Source: Eunapius fragilis
Taxonomy: Eukaryota; Porifera; Demospongiae; Spongillida; Spongillidae
DNA: 64,000 nucleotides
Direction of reading: 5' to 3'
NCBI GenBank assembly: GCA_963681505.1
Contig: OY811978.1
Coordinates: 9,519,845-9,583,844, forward strand
Under the pieces are notes generated by a model. The model worked only from the letters and a program-made list of their open reading frames with translations, made no database searches and had not been told where the DNA came from. Shown here in pieces: positions 24,003 to 35,570 of the stretch (positions are counted from its first letter, which is position 1; each line of letters begins with the position of its first letter). The translations under genes and the position numbers were made by a program.

Positions 24003-26349
24003 ATGAAACTGAAGATGGCCGGCGTGTGTAGAATAAAATCTAGAGAGAGAAAATGCCTTGGATGTGGGGACTACTTTGAATCTGCTGACCTACCTCATGG
24101 TGTTTTGCCAACAAAAAAGACTGTAATTGAAGTTATGCTTTATCTTCTTCGTCCAAGGCGCGCGGGACAATCTAAACGGACAAGAAGCGATGCAGCTGAT
24201 CTGTTGGCGTCAGTATTGCAGGAGAATTGGATTTTTTGTAATCTCTATACAATTTCAACAAAGAACATTAAAAAGCACATTATCAAACTGCATAAAGATT
24301 TTTTGAAACTGCTTCAGACTATAGGGACGGTAGAAAAAATCAAAGTTATGATGCCAAAGTCTCAGCCTTCAATAAAGATAGTGCAATAATGTTTGACAAT
24401 GCTTGTCAAAGAAGAAAGTGTGAGAATTACTATGATGTAAGGATGACAGAAAATGAGTGGAAGTTTTTGGAAGACCAAAGAGGCAAGAGAAAAATGTATT
24501 GTCAAGACCATGTCGACACTCAATGGACCAAAACAATGACAAGGCGAAATAATGGTCTATTTGCTCTATAGAGGATGCAGCACTCTGTAAATGCTGAACA
24601 GCCAATGGCTGTGCCAGAGAGTACAGAAACTACTGAAGACACTAGTGATAGTGCAGATGAGCTGTACACACCTGTTGCAGTAGAGGATGTTGAATTTGAA
24701 AGCCCAAGAAAGAAAAAGAAGGTGATGGAAGATAAGAGTAGCAATGCTTCGAGTTCAATGCCTGAAAAGTACCAACATGTTAGGTGCAGTATTCGAAAGG
24801 TGAGACCAGAATACTATGAGGTGGTGGACAAACTGAAAAGTTGCTTTCATATGTCACAAAACCAAGCAGAAGCTGCTGTAGTTGAGACAGCAAACAAAAT
24901 GTTAGGACGAAATTGGAAATATCATGATAAAGGAGCTGAAATTGATGTAGACACTCTTCCTGACAAGAAGAATGCTAGAGGTGTTGGAAAGTGCATTAAA
25001 GCCATGGCACTGAGTGAAATAGTGAATGAGGTTGTACCCTCTGATGAACAATCTAAAATGACATATGCAAATGATGGTTCTAAAAAACAAGGGGCCGGCT
25101 CATTCACAGTGCAAGGTATTACAATTAATGGCCGGTAAGTATAGAGCTCGACCTACCATGAGCATTGCATCAGAGTCTAAAACTAACCTTGCAGACTAAC
25201 AACCTTGCAAATTCTATCAGCAGCTAGTGGAGTTGATGCAAAAGTTCTTTTTGAGAGAATTGATTTTTGTCATTTCTGATCAAACAGCACACAATATAGA
25301 TGTTGAATTGTTAGTTGCAAAAGAGTTTGGTACAGAGAAAGTACCTAATCAACTGTTTTGCAATGTTCATCCCTGCCTTATGTTCAATCGGGTGATAGTA
25401 AAGCATTGGTCCCAGCTTGAGCATGCAATTGGACATGATAAAATATATGCAAATTTTCTTGTGAATGCCACAACAGCTGCTAGTAGTGTAACAGAACAAG
25501 CTCTTGATTGCATCACTCGATTGATAAACCATTACTTTGATCATAAGCCCTGGAACAAGTCCCAGGAATTTGACATGCATATAGCCCCTAAGAAAACCTT
25601 GTCTGTTAGCTTGAAAGATGAACGGTTTAATCGTTTGCCACTTACATGTGCAGTTACACATGTGCAGTTACACTTTATCACTTTGATGATGGTGATCTTT
25701 TCTAGACAAGTTTCAGCATGTGACCAACCAATTGGCATGCATTGTAAGATGCTTTCTAGATCTTGAATTTCTTAAAGTGATGCTATGTATTGGTGCATTA
25801 TTAGGAGTGCACTTAGTAGAGCCTATTTTGATACTGACAACATCTACTGCAATGACATAATCCAAACTTATTCCTGCTTTTCAACAGCTCTATCATGACG
25901 TGCTAGAAACTGAATCCTGTTAGCTCCTAAATTTGAGCAAGGATGCATTTACATTTTCTAGGTATGCTTTGGAAATATGTAGGAGCATAGAAGCAATTTG
26001 TGAAGAGTATAAACCACAAGTTTTAAAGATACTAAAAGTTATCCTACCTGCTCTTGCAGAAGCATTTCAAAGACAGAAGGGGGAGATATTTGGGTTTGGT
26101 TCTTACAATGAAAACTCTCATAGCCTCTCAACAATGGATCAAGATAAGCTAGAAGGAGCACCAGTGCATAACCTTGATGTTGAGCGAAGCGTTGGCTTTA
26201 TAAATTATGAATTATCAAGAAGAGGATCAAAGCAGTTAAGTACCGCTTCATCAACAAAAGTTAAATATGCAGCAAGTGATTTAATTGACAATACTGTTAC
26301 AGGATCATACAAAGGATATTCCAAGGTAGCCAAATATGTAATTCCTTAG
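24003..26349 (+). pseudogene. Degenerate transposase-like gene of the 23818-27844 element
   Basis: Open segments lie at 24003-24389, 24389-24571, 24575-25138, 25227-25766 and 25933-26349. The N terminus has a Cys-pair motif (CLGCGDYF), and a later segment has CQRRKC and CQDH. A charged middle (SPRKKKKV, nuclear-localisation-like) precedes the core. The core has YANDGSKKQGAGSF (candidate first Asp), VISDQTAHNIDVELLV followed by CNVHPCLMF (candidate second Asp), and GAPVHNLDVERSVGFINYE (candidate Glu). An in-frame TAG at about 24570 and shifts near 24390, 25138 and 25640 show decay. The D…SDxxxxN…CNxHP layout resembles uncharacterised transposases abundant in cnidarians and sponges. I cannot name the superfamily. 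Confidence 0.65.
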
Positions 26350-27008
26350 TTGTGCCTCAATTGGGCTGGTAGTTGAAAGATTGTATATTGAAGTGAGATA
26401 TGCAAGAGACACATCTTTATCAATGCCAAAGAACAGTGACATTTTTAAAGTAATGAAGAATCACATAAGACTTAGTGGAGAAACATATGCTACCAATCTT
26501 AAGCTATACAATGTAGTTTCATTTGCTAATGTGACTATGCATGGATGATCTTGACAGAGCAATAGATATATTTACACAACATGATTAATGTTCAGAAATG
26601 CATTTAATACGACTTTAAAAAGTACAACAAAGAAATTTGCTTATAATACTGTTCTATGAATGATGTCTGTTCTTGTACTTCTGTGTTTCTACAATCTTTT
26701 TACTGCACTCCTGCTAATGAATATAAATGAATGAAAGATGTAAAATGAAGGCAGAATATTACTAGTAGTTGTACACATAAAAATAGTGTCATGGGTGGTA
26801 ATATACAATACACAATATGTATGTATATGTATACATTCGTATTTTGTAAAACTTCAAGGGTATAATGCACATGGGGTTACACCGGCTTAGCATAAAGAAT
26901 TAAAATACATGCTTTCCTTTGTTTCTTAATGCCCTCCATATTTTGAGAGGAGTAGAAAACAAAGTGATACCTAAACCCCCCCCTCCCCCCCCCCCCCCCC
27001 CCCCCACC

Positions 27009-27821
27009 TAGTCTCGTACCCAGACCCATATTTTCACAGCAGCGGATGGATTACATCACCGCTACGTGAAAAGTGGGTCTGGTAAAGTCCTATACTCAAT
27101 TCTGTCCAGCTTCCCCAGAATGTTGGGGAACCAATCAGATTCGAGGAATGCATACCTCTTTTATAATCGCACGTGCGATTCAATTACCGACGCAAATGGA
27201 GAGAGCAATCGAATCCGCGTGCAGACGTTTGGGATATTCGAAGTTAAAAGAAGAGCATGCAGTTACGAAGAGTAGTAGATTTGTTGAGTGGGCGCGATGC
27301 ATTTTTTAGTTTTCCAACGGGATATGGCAAGTCTTTATGTTATGCCATTCTGCCGTACTAATGATGTCAACAGCTGCTTGAGGACAGTCCCTCTATCTGA
27401 AAGATCTAGGTCATGTGCACAGAACATGTATAAGTCTGGATGATCATCGTGTCTCCATTCCATATATGGTATAGAATGTGTGAGTCTACTAACAGTCTTC
27501 ACAAGAATTCTGGGTCTTTTCTTACATTCCTTCGAGTTACCAAGTTCCTTAACTGGTACATTGTTCCTATGTCGAACAGCTTGCATATTTATACAGTCTA
27601 GACCAAATGACCTATAAGCATTTATTGAGAGCAGGTTAATGGGATATGATTGTGTACTGCTTACCTTTAAATTATTTCATGATGCGTCATTTACATTCCT
27701 CGCGACGTATTATGTAATCACTGGACAGAATTGAGTATGGGACTTTACCAGACCCACTTTTCACGTAGCGGTGATGTATTCCATCCGCTGCTGTGAAAAT
27801 ATGGGTCTGGGTACGAGACTA
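27009..27821 (+). mobile_element. TAGTCTCG-family TIR element carrying a RecQ-like fragment
   Basis: The inverted repeats 27009-27109 and 27721-27821 (101 bp) begin TAGTCTCGTACCCAGACC and differ at about two positions. The element sits inside the C tract that ends the host transposon. Its interior encodes part of a RecQ-type helicase on +. The minus-strand ORF at 27335-27586 has no recognised domain. Confidence 0.88.
27192..27358 (+). pseudogene. RecQ-like DNA helicase N-terminal fragment, frameshifted
   Basis: It reads MERAIESACRRLGYSKLKEE, then after a frameshift at about 27257 QLRRVVDLLSGRDAF and SFPTGYGKSLCYAILP. The last part is a Walker A motif in the RecQ style (PTGYGKSLCY) and the first part is the conserved helix plus 'lKeeQ' motif 0. 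Only about 55 residues remain; motifs Ia-VI are absent within the element. This looks like a helicase segment captured by, or surviving from, a larger autonomous TIR element. Confidence 0.8.
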
Positions 27822-27851
27822 CCCCCCACCCCCCACCCCCCTCCTCGAATT

Positions 27852-28095
27852 CAGACACAGCTTTATAAGTTGCAGGATAGTAGACGCATCCATTTCCAGG
27901 TACTTTCATATCTATAGTATTATACGTTGCACTGTGGTTTGTTACGTCGCGCTCTAATGAGTAAATCGTTGTATTTATGCCGGTTGCTTGCTTGCACGCA
28001 GTAATGGACCATTGCGAAGTAATAATGGCAATGCTGTTATTGGGACCTATTGTAACATTGATTAATAACGTAACCATAACAGCGTACTTATAGCC
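27852..28095 (-). other. Protein-coding-looking fragment in segmental copy C
   Basis: On the minus strand, SQWSITACKQATGINTTIY, LERDVT and KVPGNGCVYYPAT are readable. The paralogue at 36320-36540 keeps the same frame with largely matching residues. Two Cys and N-glycosylation-like sites suggest an extracellular fragment or old exon. The product is unrecognised. Confidence 0.4.
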
Positions 28096-29095
28096 AAACA
28101 AGTCAAAGATTTTTGTTCCAGCGTCCCTGATTTTTGAAGACGCTGTTTATATCTAAATATAGCGTGACGTAATGATCAAGGGAGAAATTAACCCAATTAA
28201 GTCGACACCAAAAAGCAATTGCGTGGGCATACGTGAAGCGTTAACCTTCCCTATTACGCTTAGCCTCTCCACCTTCCTACGCTAGCCTCCCCACCTTCCC
28301 TACGCTAGCTTCCCCACCTAGCCTTCCACTTTCCCTACGCTAGCCTCCCCACTGGAACTACGCTAGCCTCTCCACCTAGCCTTTCCATCTTCCCTACGCT
28401 AGCCTCCCCACCTTCCCTACGCTAACCTCCCACCTTCCCTACGCTAGCCTCCCCACCTTTCCTACGCTAGCCTTCCACCTTCCCTACGCTAGCCTCCCCA
28501 CTTTCCCTACGCTAGCCTCCCACCTTCCCTACGTTAGCCTCCCCACCTTCCCTACGCTAGCCTCCCCACTTTCCCTACGCAAGCCTCCCCACCTTCCCTA
28601 CGCTAGCCTCCCCACCTTCCCTACGCTAGCCTCCCCACCTTTCCTACGCTAGCCTTCCACCTTCCCTACGCTAGCCTCCCCACTTTCCCTACGCTAGCCT
28701 CCCCACTTTCCCTACGCTAGCCTCCCACCTTCCCTACGCTAGCATCCCCACCTTCCCTACGCTAGCCTCCCACCTTCCCTACGCTAGCCTCCCACCTTCC
28801 CTACGCTAGCCTCCCCACCTTCCCTACGCTAGCCTCTCCACCTTCCCTACGCTAGCCTCCTACTATGGGGAAGGTGGGGAGGCTAGCGTAGGGAAGGTGG
28901 GGAGGCTAGCGTAGAAAGGTGGAGAGGCTAGCGTAATAGGGAAGGTTAATCGCTTCAAGTATGCCCACGCAATTGCTTTTTGGTGTCTACTTAATTGGGT
29001 TAATTTCTCCCTTGATCATTACGTCACGCTATATTTAGATATAAACAGCGCCTTCAAAAATCAGGGACGCTGGAACAAAAATCTTTGACTTGTTT
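28096..29095. mobile_element. Fold-back element with a satellite core
   Basis: The ends aaacaagtcaaagattttt and their complement form inverted arms of about 165 bp (28096-28262 and about 28935-29095). Between them are about 30 copies of a 22-23-bp unit (ctacgctagcctccccacc + ttcc) with small variants. The last three copies (28866-28935) are in inverted orientation. There is no coding sequence. Its right end abuts the truncated left end of the next element. Confidence 0.85.
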
Positions 29096-31522
29096 CCCAG
29101 ACCGTATGGACCTAGAGATTATACAGTAGCGGCTCGCTACAGCGGTAATTATCACATTCGCTACAGCGGAAAAATAATTATATTCACCTGGTACAGAAGA
29201 AACTGTTGGTGTACTTAGCAAACGCACCTGTGGTTGACTGCTCCCCTCTCTAAATAGAATTCACTGTTTATCGTGGCTTTGCTGTTACGCAACGTTTCGT
29301 AATCCGCCCCTTTTCTACAATTTCATTTCCTACTCCGCGCCCCACCTACCAGTACAGCTTCTGTTACCTTGGTGGAGGGATGCAACCTGTTAGTTTGTCA
29401 ATGAGCACACCATTTTCTACGAGGAAGGTACAGTGTATGAAGAAGAGTGATGTCTTCATTATGCTCATGCACACCCTCATGCATTTGCAACATGTCGATG
29501 GATATGGTGATCTGCTATGGCACATGCATGTGTATAATATGATACAGATTAAATTGTTGCTGCAGCATGTCCAAAATGGGACATCTTTATATTTAGGACA
29601 GCTTTGCCAACCTTTCCTACACAGAACACAGATCAATTGCTTTTAGGTCTCTGCTTTTTTATTGGCAGATGGACGTTGCAGACAAATGTCTGTGGAGTCG
29701 GGTCAGGTGAGGCTAGCTGCTATTGGGATTAAGCTATAAAAATGATTGCAAGTCGGTAACATGTAACGCAAAAAAGTAGCCTACAATGAATTACACATGA
29801 TATGTAACCGGGCCTTAATCATGGCTCTTGAAACAGGCAACGGTTTTCTAGCTCCACTAAGGGTCCTAATGGAACGAAACCATTCGTATACTGCCCTGTC
29901 TATGGCGGGATACTTAGACTTGCTACATCTAACCTTGGCGTACAACGGTACGCTGCCAATTAATGCGCACTTTCTTTTCCGAATACTTGGGTTTTGCTGA
30001 TGCCAAATTCATCCGCAACATCCAAAGGTGGTTTACCTGCTTTTAGTTCACTCAAGACCTTCTGCTTCTCTTTCTCACTCAGAAATCGCTTCGTTTTTGA
30101 ACACTGTGCCATTCGCGATCGCTTGAAACAGGCCAGAAAAGAACGGACGAATACGATCATAAGCGGTTCGAGACCACGTTTAAAGCGAAGGTACCTGCAT
30201 GCATGTTAAAGCCTACAAAGAAGGTGAAGGTCTGGTATGTTGATTCAAAAACATAGGAGGATTTGCCTGGAATGGGCAAATTATAGAGCTACTGTTAATT
30301 ACCTTTATGCACTACCTTCGTTATTCTTACAGTTACGTAGAACTATATGCTAAGGCAACGTACATGGACTGTTACATCGAATACCGGTACAAGTGCTTTT
30401 TTTAAAGGTCAGCCCTGTGTCGATATGTAACCGGGGCCACGGCTCCCCGCTGTGTTAGTTACCCTATTTCATGCGCACTTTCAGCCTTATGCTCTGTTTC
30501 ATCACCAAGAATGTGGTTCAAGCCTGAAAAAGGGTGTTCGATTGATCATGGCAAGCATTCCACAGTTCATTATGCTTATGAGTTCCATGCTTGCATGTAA
30601 CTGAAACCATGCTTGGTCAGGTCATGAGTTTAACCACATGCAATACAAGTAGCACAGGAAGATGGAGCTAGAATGGAAGGTAAGTGGCATGGTTCACATG
30701 CGGTGTACATGTGCTAGCCTATTTTCATCCATCCACCACAAGTGGTACATGATGGATTCAAGTGATAATGGGGAGCCAGTGGTGCATGTACATGTAGAGC
30801 TATGCACAAGTGTGTATGGTTCCTACGCATACAAACCAAGCAGCATTACATGTATAGCTTAAATCCAATGGCAGCCAGCCTCACCTGACCCGACTCCACA
30901 GACATTTGTCTGCAACGTCCATCTGCCAATAAAAAAGCAGAGACCTAAAAGCAATTGATCTGTGTTCTGTGTAGGAAAGGTTGGCAAAGCTGTCCTAAAT
31001 ATAAAGTTGTCCCATTTTGGACATGCTGCAGCAACAATTTAATCTGTATCATATTATACACATGCATGTGCCGTAGCAGATCACCATATCCATCGACATG
31101 TTGCAAATGCATGAGGGTGTGCGTGAGCATAATGAAGACATCACTCGTCTTCATACACTGTACCTTCCTCGTAGAAAATGGTGTGCTCATTGACAAACTA
31201 ACAGGTTGCATCCCTCCACCAAGGTAACAGAAGCTGTACTGGTAGGTGGGGCGCGGAGTAGGAAATGAAATTGTAGAAAAGGGGCGGATTACGAAACGTT
31301 GCGTAACAGCAAAGCCACGATAAACAGTGAATTCTATTTAGAGAGGGGAGCAGTCAACCACAGGTGCGTTTGCTAAGTACACCAACAGTTTCTTCTGTAC
31401 CAGGTGAATATAATTATTTTTCCGCTGTAGCGAATGTGATAATTACCGCTGTAGCGAGCCGCTACTGTATACTGTTTACAGCGATAATCGCTTACGTCAT
31501 AGACGGTCTGGGTACGAGACTA
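29096..31522. mobile_element. Large palindromic TIR element (about 650-bp arms)
   Basis: The left arm 29096-29745 and right arm 30857-31522 are inverted near-identical copies. The right end shows the family terminus GGTCTGGGTACGAGACTA; the left end is truncated to cccagaccg at the border with the preceding element. The ORFs inside the arms (29364-29646, 30945-31227) mirror each other and have no recognised domain. The spacer at 29746-30856 differs and includes a pogo/Tigger-like HTH remnant. Confidence 0.85.
29960..30135 (-). pseudogene. Psq/CENP-B-type HTH fragment (pogo/Tigger transposase N terminus)
   Basis: The minus strand encodes KTKRFLSEKEKQKVLSELKA, then GKPPLDVADEFGISKTQVF. This is the pipsqueak-type helix-turn-helix that opens pogo/Tigger/CENP-B transposases (KR..l…eK..il..l..G…..a.efgis.sqv). 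No second HTH or DDE domain follows in any frame. It is probably a remnant of an element nested in the spacer of the palindromic element. Confidence 0.7.
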
Positions 31523-31539
31523 CCGCACAATAGCAGTAT

Positions 31540-32165
31540 AGTCAGTTATACACAAGCTCGAAAAATGACGGAAGGCAGCAACGAAGTAGCGTGCAGCAAA
31601 CGCGTGTCGGGAATAGAAGCAATGAAATTACAAAGCGGTTAAAGATGGCGGCAACACAAGTGACAACCACCGGGAATCGCGACATACGACACCGGAGAAG
31701 GACATAAAAAGACTATCACTCTTCGTGTGCCATCCTGTGATTGCAACCGCGCCTGTTTTCCCGTGGTGTTCTGTTCCGATTATTCATATAATATCGTATA
31801 TATACATTTATTTATATGTATGTTCAATTATCATATTCATTCGTTGCTCTGATTGGTACACCTTATATAAATTCGACCACAGGGGGATGTGTGCATGCAA
31901 ATTTGTTGGTGGTTTAATGGAACACAACCTCAGGCTAGACGCGGGAGTCGTGCATTTCATGCACGTTTTGCTGCCGGTGGTCACATGGATATGGTATATG
32001 ATACATGGATGCCTGCATTGCGCATGCATATAGAGGCATGCCCATCGTAGAGGTGTAGACAGAGATTATGCGGCGCTCTCTGACGTGCTCCGCGGTATTC
32101 AGGAGTACATTCTATGCACATCAAGAGAATTAGCGACACACCGCAAGAATAAGTCCCCTAACTAG
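31540..32165 (+). repeat. Interspersed repeat 'R', copy 2
   Basis: Shares 31545-31760, 31851-31930 and 32100-32165 with copies 1 and 3. Here the first block is in the same orientation as the following blocks, unlike copy 3. No gene is supported; the 31725-32033 ORF is not conserved. Confidence 0.7.
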
Positions 32166-32468
32166 GAAGACACCCTTATAGGGAAACTGTTTTAATTTTA
32201 ATTTGCATGCATTAGACGTACGTGCATGTGCAGCTAGTCATTTGACGATGATGCAACTCAGCCTCAAAACACTACACATAATAATATATACATAGCCATA
32301 ATCTTATAACATTGGTACATAGGCACATGTATAACATAATAATGCCAAAGCACATAGTACTGATAATCTGCTCCTTGTAATTTTTAGCATGCAAATCAGT
32401 ATTATTATAATGTGAGACAATAGAATATATCAGCCATTGACTCTTAGTTAATATACTAAATGTACATA

Positions 32469-32481
32469 ACACACACACACA

Positions 32482-32541
<60 letters not shown>
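32469..32541. repeat. (CA)n microsatellite
   Basis: About 36 CA units with a TA interruption, at the left border of segmental copy B; the counterpart of 497-664. Confidence 0.95.
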
Positions 32542-32545
<4 letters not shown>

Positions 32546-33699
32546 CGCACACTTTATTCCCCTACCTTTAGAAAAATGAATTAAAGCGTTCTTCATAGGC
32601 GCATGACTGAGGGCATGCAGTTGCTAGTTAATTTATTGCTCTGCGTGACAATTATAACATTGCAGCTTAATAACAACTATATACATGCAGTTCGAGGCCA
32701 TATGCAGGAAGATTAGCTTCCACAGTCGCTGATGATCAAGCTGTACACACATGTTCAGGTATATTTATTTGATCTTGCCGGTATTGCGCAGCCTACTTAA
32801 TCAAGTCGGATCACGACTCACGGCATTACAAATGTGGCTGGCAGTACTGTGTGTGAGAAAAAACATCTTTGTGTAGCCAATAAAGTATAGCATATCAGAA
32901 CCGCAACAAAGGCAAACACAAAATATACACCGAAGAAAGAATACCTTCTCACACCATTGCTCGGTGCTTACGTCGTAGCTGACGAACATTATATGCGAGG
33001 AACACACAACTACGAAGCGCGCGCGCTATTATAATTTAAAATAAAAGAGTAGTACGATGTGCGAAGGTGAGGCGATCACGTGAGCTTTGTTGAATACATC
33101 ACTTAGTACCCACATAGACGTCCGCTCGCGATGGAGCAAGGGGGGGGGGGGGGGGGGTGCCCCCCTTCCTCAAATTAATTAATATTCATAGGCAAATCAA
33201 CGTTTTGTTTTCACGTGCATCTGTATGAATTTTTCGTGAATAAATTGTATTAGTGCACCGAAAGCTTCCGCGGGGCACATCCCCCTTCTCCCCCGGCAGG
33301 GTTCTTATCTTCATTGCCCACCCCTACCCCCGGAAATAAATGAGCGGACGCCTATCAGGTACCCAGCAAAATTAAGAAGGGCACACAATTTCGCACATTA
33401 TCAAACTTGCATGCTAATGTGGCGAAGTTTTGTTTACTTATACTACTCCTGTTCGTTTTTTTTTAAACCTTCTATCATCGTATACGTAGGTAAGATGTGT
33501 GCAGGCGCAACACTAAACAGAATCAGCAGCTGCTTCTCTATTAACCCGCTGCGTGTTGTGTGCTGCATAAAAGATATTCATCTCTTCGGTTTTACAATCG
33601 GCATCACGTGAGGGTTTCAATATAGACGTCAACATATGCCAGTACGGTACTTCGATATAAAAAACTGGACTGAGAAAGATAAGAAAGCCGAAAAGAAAA

Positions 33700-33879
33700 A
33701 TGAGCGGAAATGGGGAAATATATAATCAGCATTCTTCGAAGGAGGGGCACGGAACAGATGAGGGCGTGACATCCGCGACTACGAAAGACGTGAACACTAG
33801 AGACAGAAAGCCATGTACCAAAGGACGAGACGAAACGGATGGCGGACCTGTGATGGTGGCATCGTGCTGTTTGCTTTAG
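33700..33879 (+). CDS. Short hypothetical ORF, paralogue of 5789-5971, ends CCLL
   Basis: A 59-codon ATG ORF beginning MSGNGEIYNQ and ending CCLL. The TATA-like element and A-rich leader upstream are conserved. It differs from the other copy at roughly a quarter of residues, including near the C terminus, yet stays open. The substitution pattern has not been tested for selection. It could equally be a chance ORF in duplicated DNA. The product is unrecognised. Confidence 0.3.
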   Translation: MSGNGEIYNQHSSKEGHGTDEGVTSATTKDVNTRDRKPCTKGRDETDGGPVMVASCCLL

Positions 33880-34366
33880 GAAGTAGTGGAGTTGTACAAG
33901 TTGTTATGTATGTTGTAGACGAAGTAGGGAGAAATACATGACGACGAAAGAAGTAGGGGAGGGGAAGGTCCGTGGGTAATATGTCGGTCATATGGTACAG
34001 TGTATGCCGTAATTAAAGCTGCTACATGAACACGTCTTGTGGTATAGTGTAGGAGTTATCGGTTCCGTTCCCCAGAAATAACTACACTCTATGATGTCAT
34101 GCAAACGTGGTAATGGATGCAGCAGTTGACTTGTCTCGTAAAGGCAGAGCGTCATGCATCAAAATTAAAATGGTAGCATGCACCTTTCATATCTGTGCTG
34201 GTCTACCTTCTAGCTTTGGTAAGGTTACGCTTGCGCTAAACGTTGGGTGGCAAAATTATTGGCGGTAACTAACAAGAATACCTTTCTACCGAGTATACCG
34301 AGGTTTAGATGAAACTAGGCTTGTGGAGCACTAAGCTCCCTCCAGTATTAATTTTACCGTTTGTTA

Positions 34367-34942
34367 CCGTAAGCGTCATAATTGAAGGAATGTTACAATT
34401 AAGGAATCTGTGGCTTTACGTGCAAGGGTTTTCGTAATGAAGGAAGGGCGCTGCGCGTAAATTTTCTCGAATTTCACAATTAAGGAATAGGGCATGTTTT
34501 TCTCCATGTATCCTCAAGAGCTGCCTTGAGCGTCTACAACCCATGGATCCTATCTAGCACTTGGTTTTGGCCTACATTCAATCCCCTTTGTGAATTAAAT
34601 CGTTTTTTTTTGTTGGATGTAGCCCAACCTTGGTTGGGGGGGGGGGGGGGGGGGGGGGGGGAGGGAGGGTGGGGGGGCGCCGCGTACTTTCTTCTTTACT
34701 GATGATTATATGCGGAGAAAGGTTACTAATTTGCCCCCAACCTCACCGCCACCTAAGTTGACAATACCGTAGTTATATTGAGTCGGGCATTCTCTCCAAG
34801 TGTGCGTGAATAGATTTCTAATAGCGCACACCTATTACAGCATTTTCACAATTAAGGAATCTGACCGTTTCGAAATATTCCAACGTCGCAATTAAGGAAT
34901 CGTTAAGGAATTGTGACATTCCTTAAATTATGACACTTACGG
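34367..34942. mobile_element. MITE with TA target duplication
   Basis: The ends ccgtaagcgtcataatt and aattatgacacttacgg are inverted, with one mismatch, and flanked by TA. Segmental copy A at about 6472-6490 (cgtttgttattggtatt) shows the uninterrupted target, so the borders are firm. The interior has several copies of acaattaaggaat and a G tract (about 34638-34661). A TA target suggests mobilisation by a Tc1/mariner-type transposase. No coding sequence. Confidence 0.88.
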
Positions 34943-35324
34943 TATTGGTATTGTTAGTGTATGGATCGCTGCGAAAAGGGACCTAACGAAATGTTCCACG
35001 AAGGAGCATCAACGCGTGCAATTAAACGTATAATCGAAAATTCGGGACACTGTATAACTCTCAAGATGGACAGTCTAATTTCCAGTGCGTAAGAAGGAAC
35101 ATGTAGAGGACATATAAATATATACACTGCAAACTACCTGTTAGAAACCAACCCCCCTCCTTCCCCTCCGCCCCTCCGCCCCCTCCGCCCCCAACGCGAG
35201 AGATTGAAAAAAATGGAAAATCACCGTATCTCAGTAATCATTTACGCTACCTCTTACCTGTTATTCAAACTTTAGTAGGACTAATAATAACCCGAGGTCC
35301 CCATAACACACAGCCCTCCTCATT

Positions 35325-35570
35325 TCACAATTCCTGCTTACGATGTTTGAGTTCTTCAGATACCCTAACAGGCCACCCATGTTCTAGTACCTTCCCCAAT
35401 ACTGCATCATTGGTCACACAACCGTGTGGCTGTAAAGGCACTAACTGTAACTGTCCCACATTAAAAATCCTTACAGCCATAGTATCCAGTAAGTCACTAT
35501 CCCCCTTTTGTATAACTCCTCCACCCACCTATGGCAGCCTTGACAAACTGTCAGCATTAGCATAGTTCCG
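35325..35570 (-). pseudogene. Ty3/gypsy pol relic in segmental copy B
   Basis: The minus strand reads NADSLSRL…, then GDSDLLDTMAVRIFNVGQLQ, VPLQPHG, VLEHGWPVRVSEELK, the segment between RNase H and integrase. It is the paralogue of 6872-7135 and is truncated on both sides. Confidence 0.75.

Larger units (their letters stand above)
23818..27844 (+). mobile_element. DNA transposon with G-tract termini, TSD TCRAATT
   Basis: The flanks are tcaaatt (23811-23817) and tcgaatt (27845-27851). Segmental copy B has a single copy of this target (…cttcagtcgaattcag at about 36301-36316), an empty site. The left end begins with a G run of about 23 bp and the right end finishes with C runs. Inside them lies an imperfect inverted pair (gtttctacccctctgaaaatatg and the complement of catattttgagaggagtagaaaac at about 26938-26961). 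The interior holds a degenerate transposase-like gene. The 27009-27821 element is nested inside the right terminal C tract. Confidence 0.78.

Noticed and set aside
29364..31227. Mirror-image ORF pairs of 88-90 codons in the arms of the palindromic element
   Set aside because: They are the same sequence in both arms, open on both strands, with no recognisable domain; the similarity reflects the inverted repeat, not selection.
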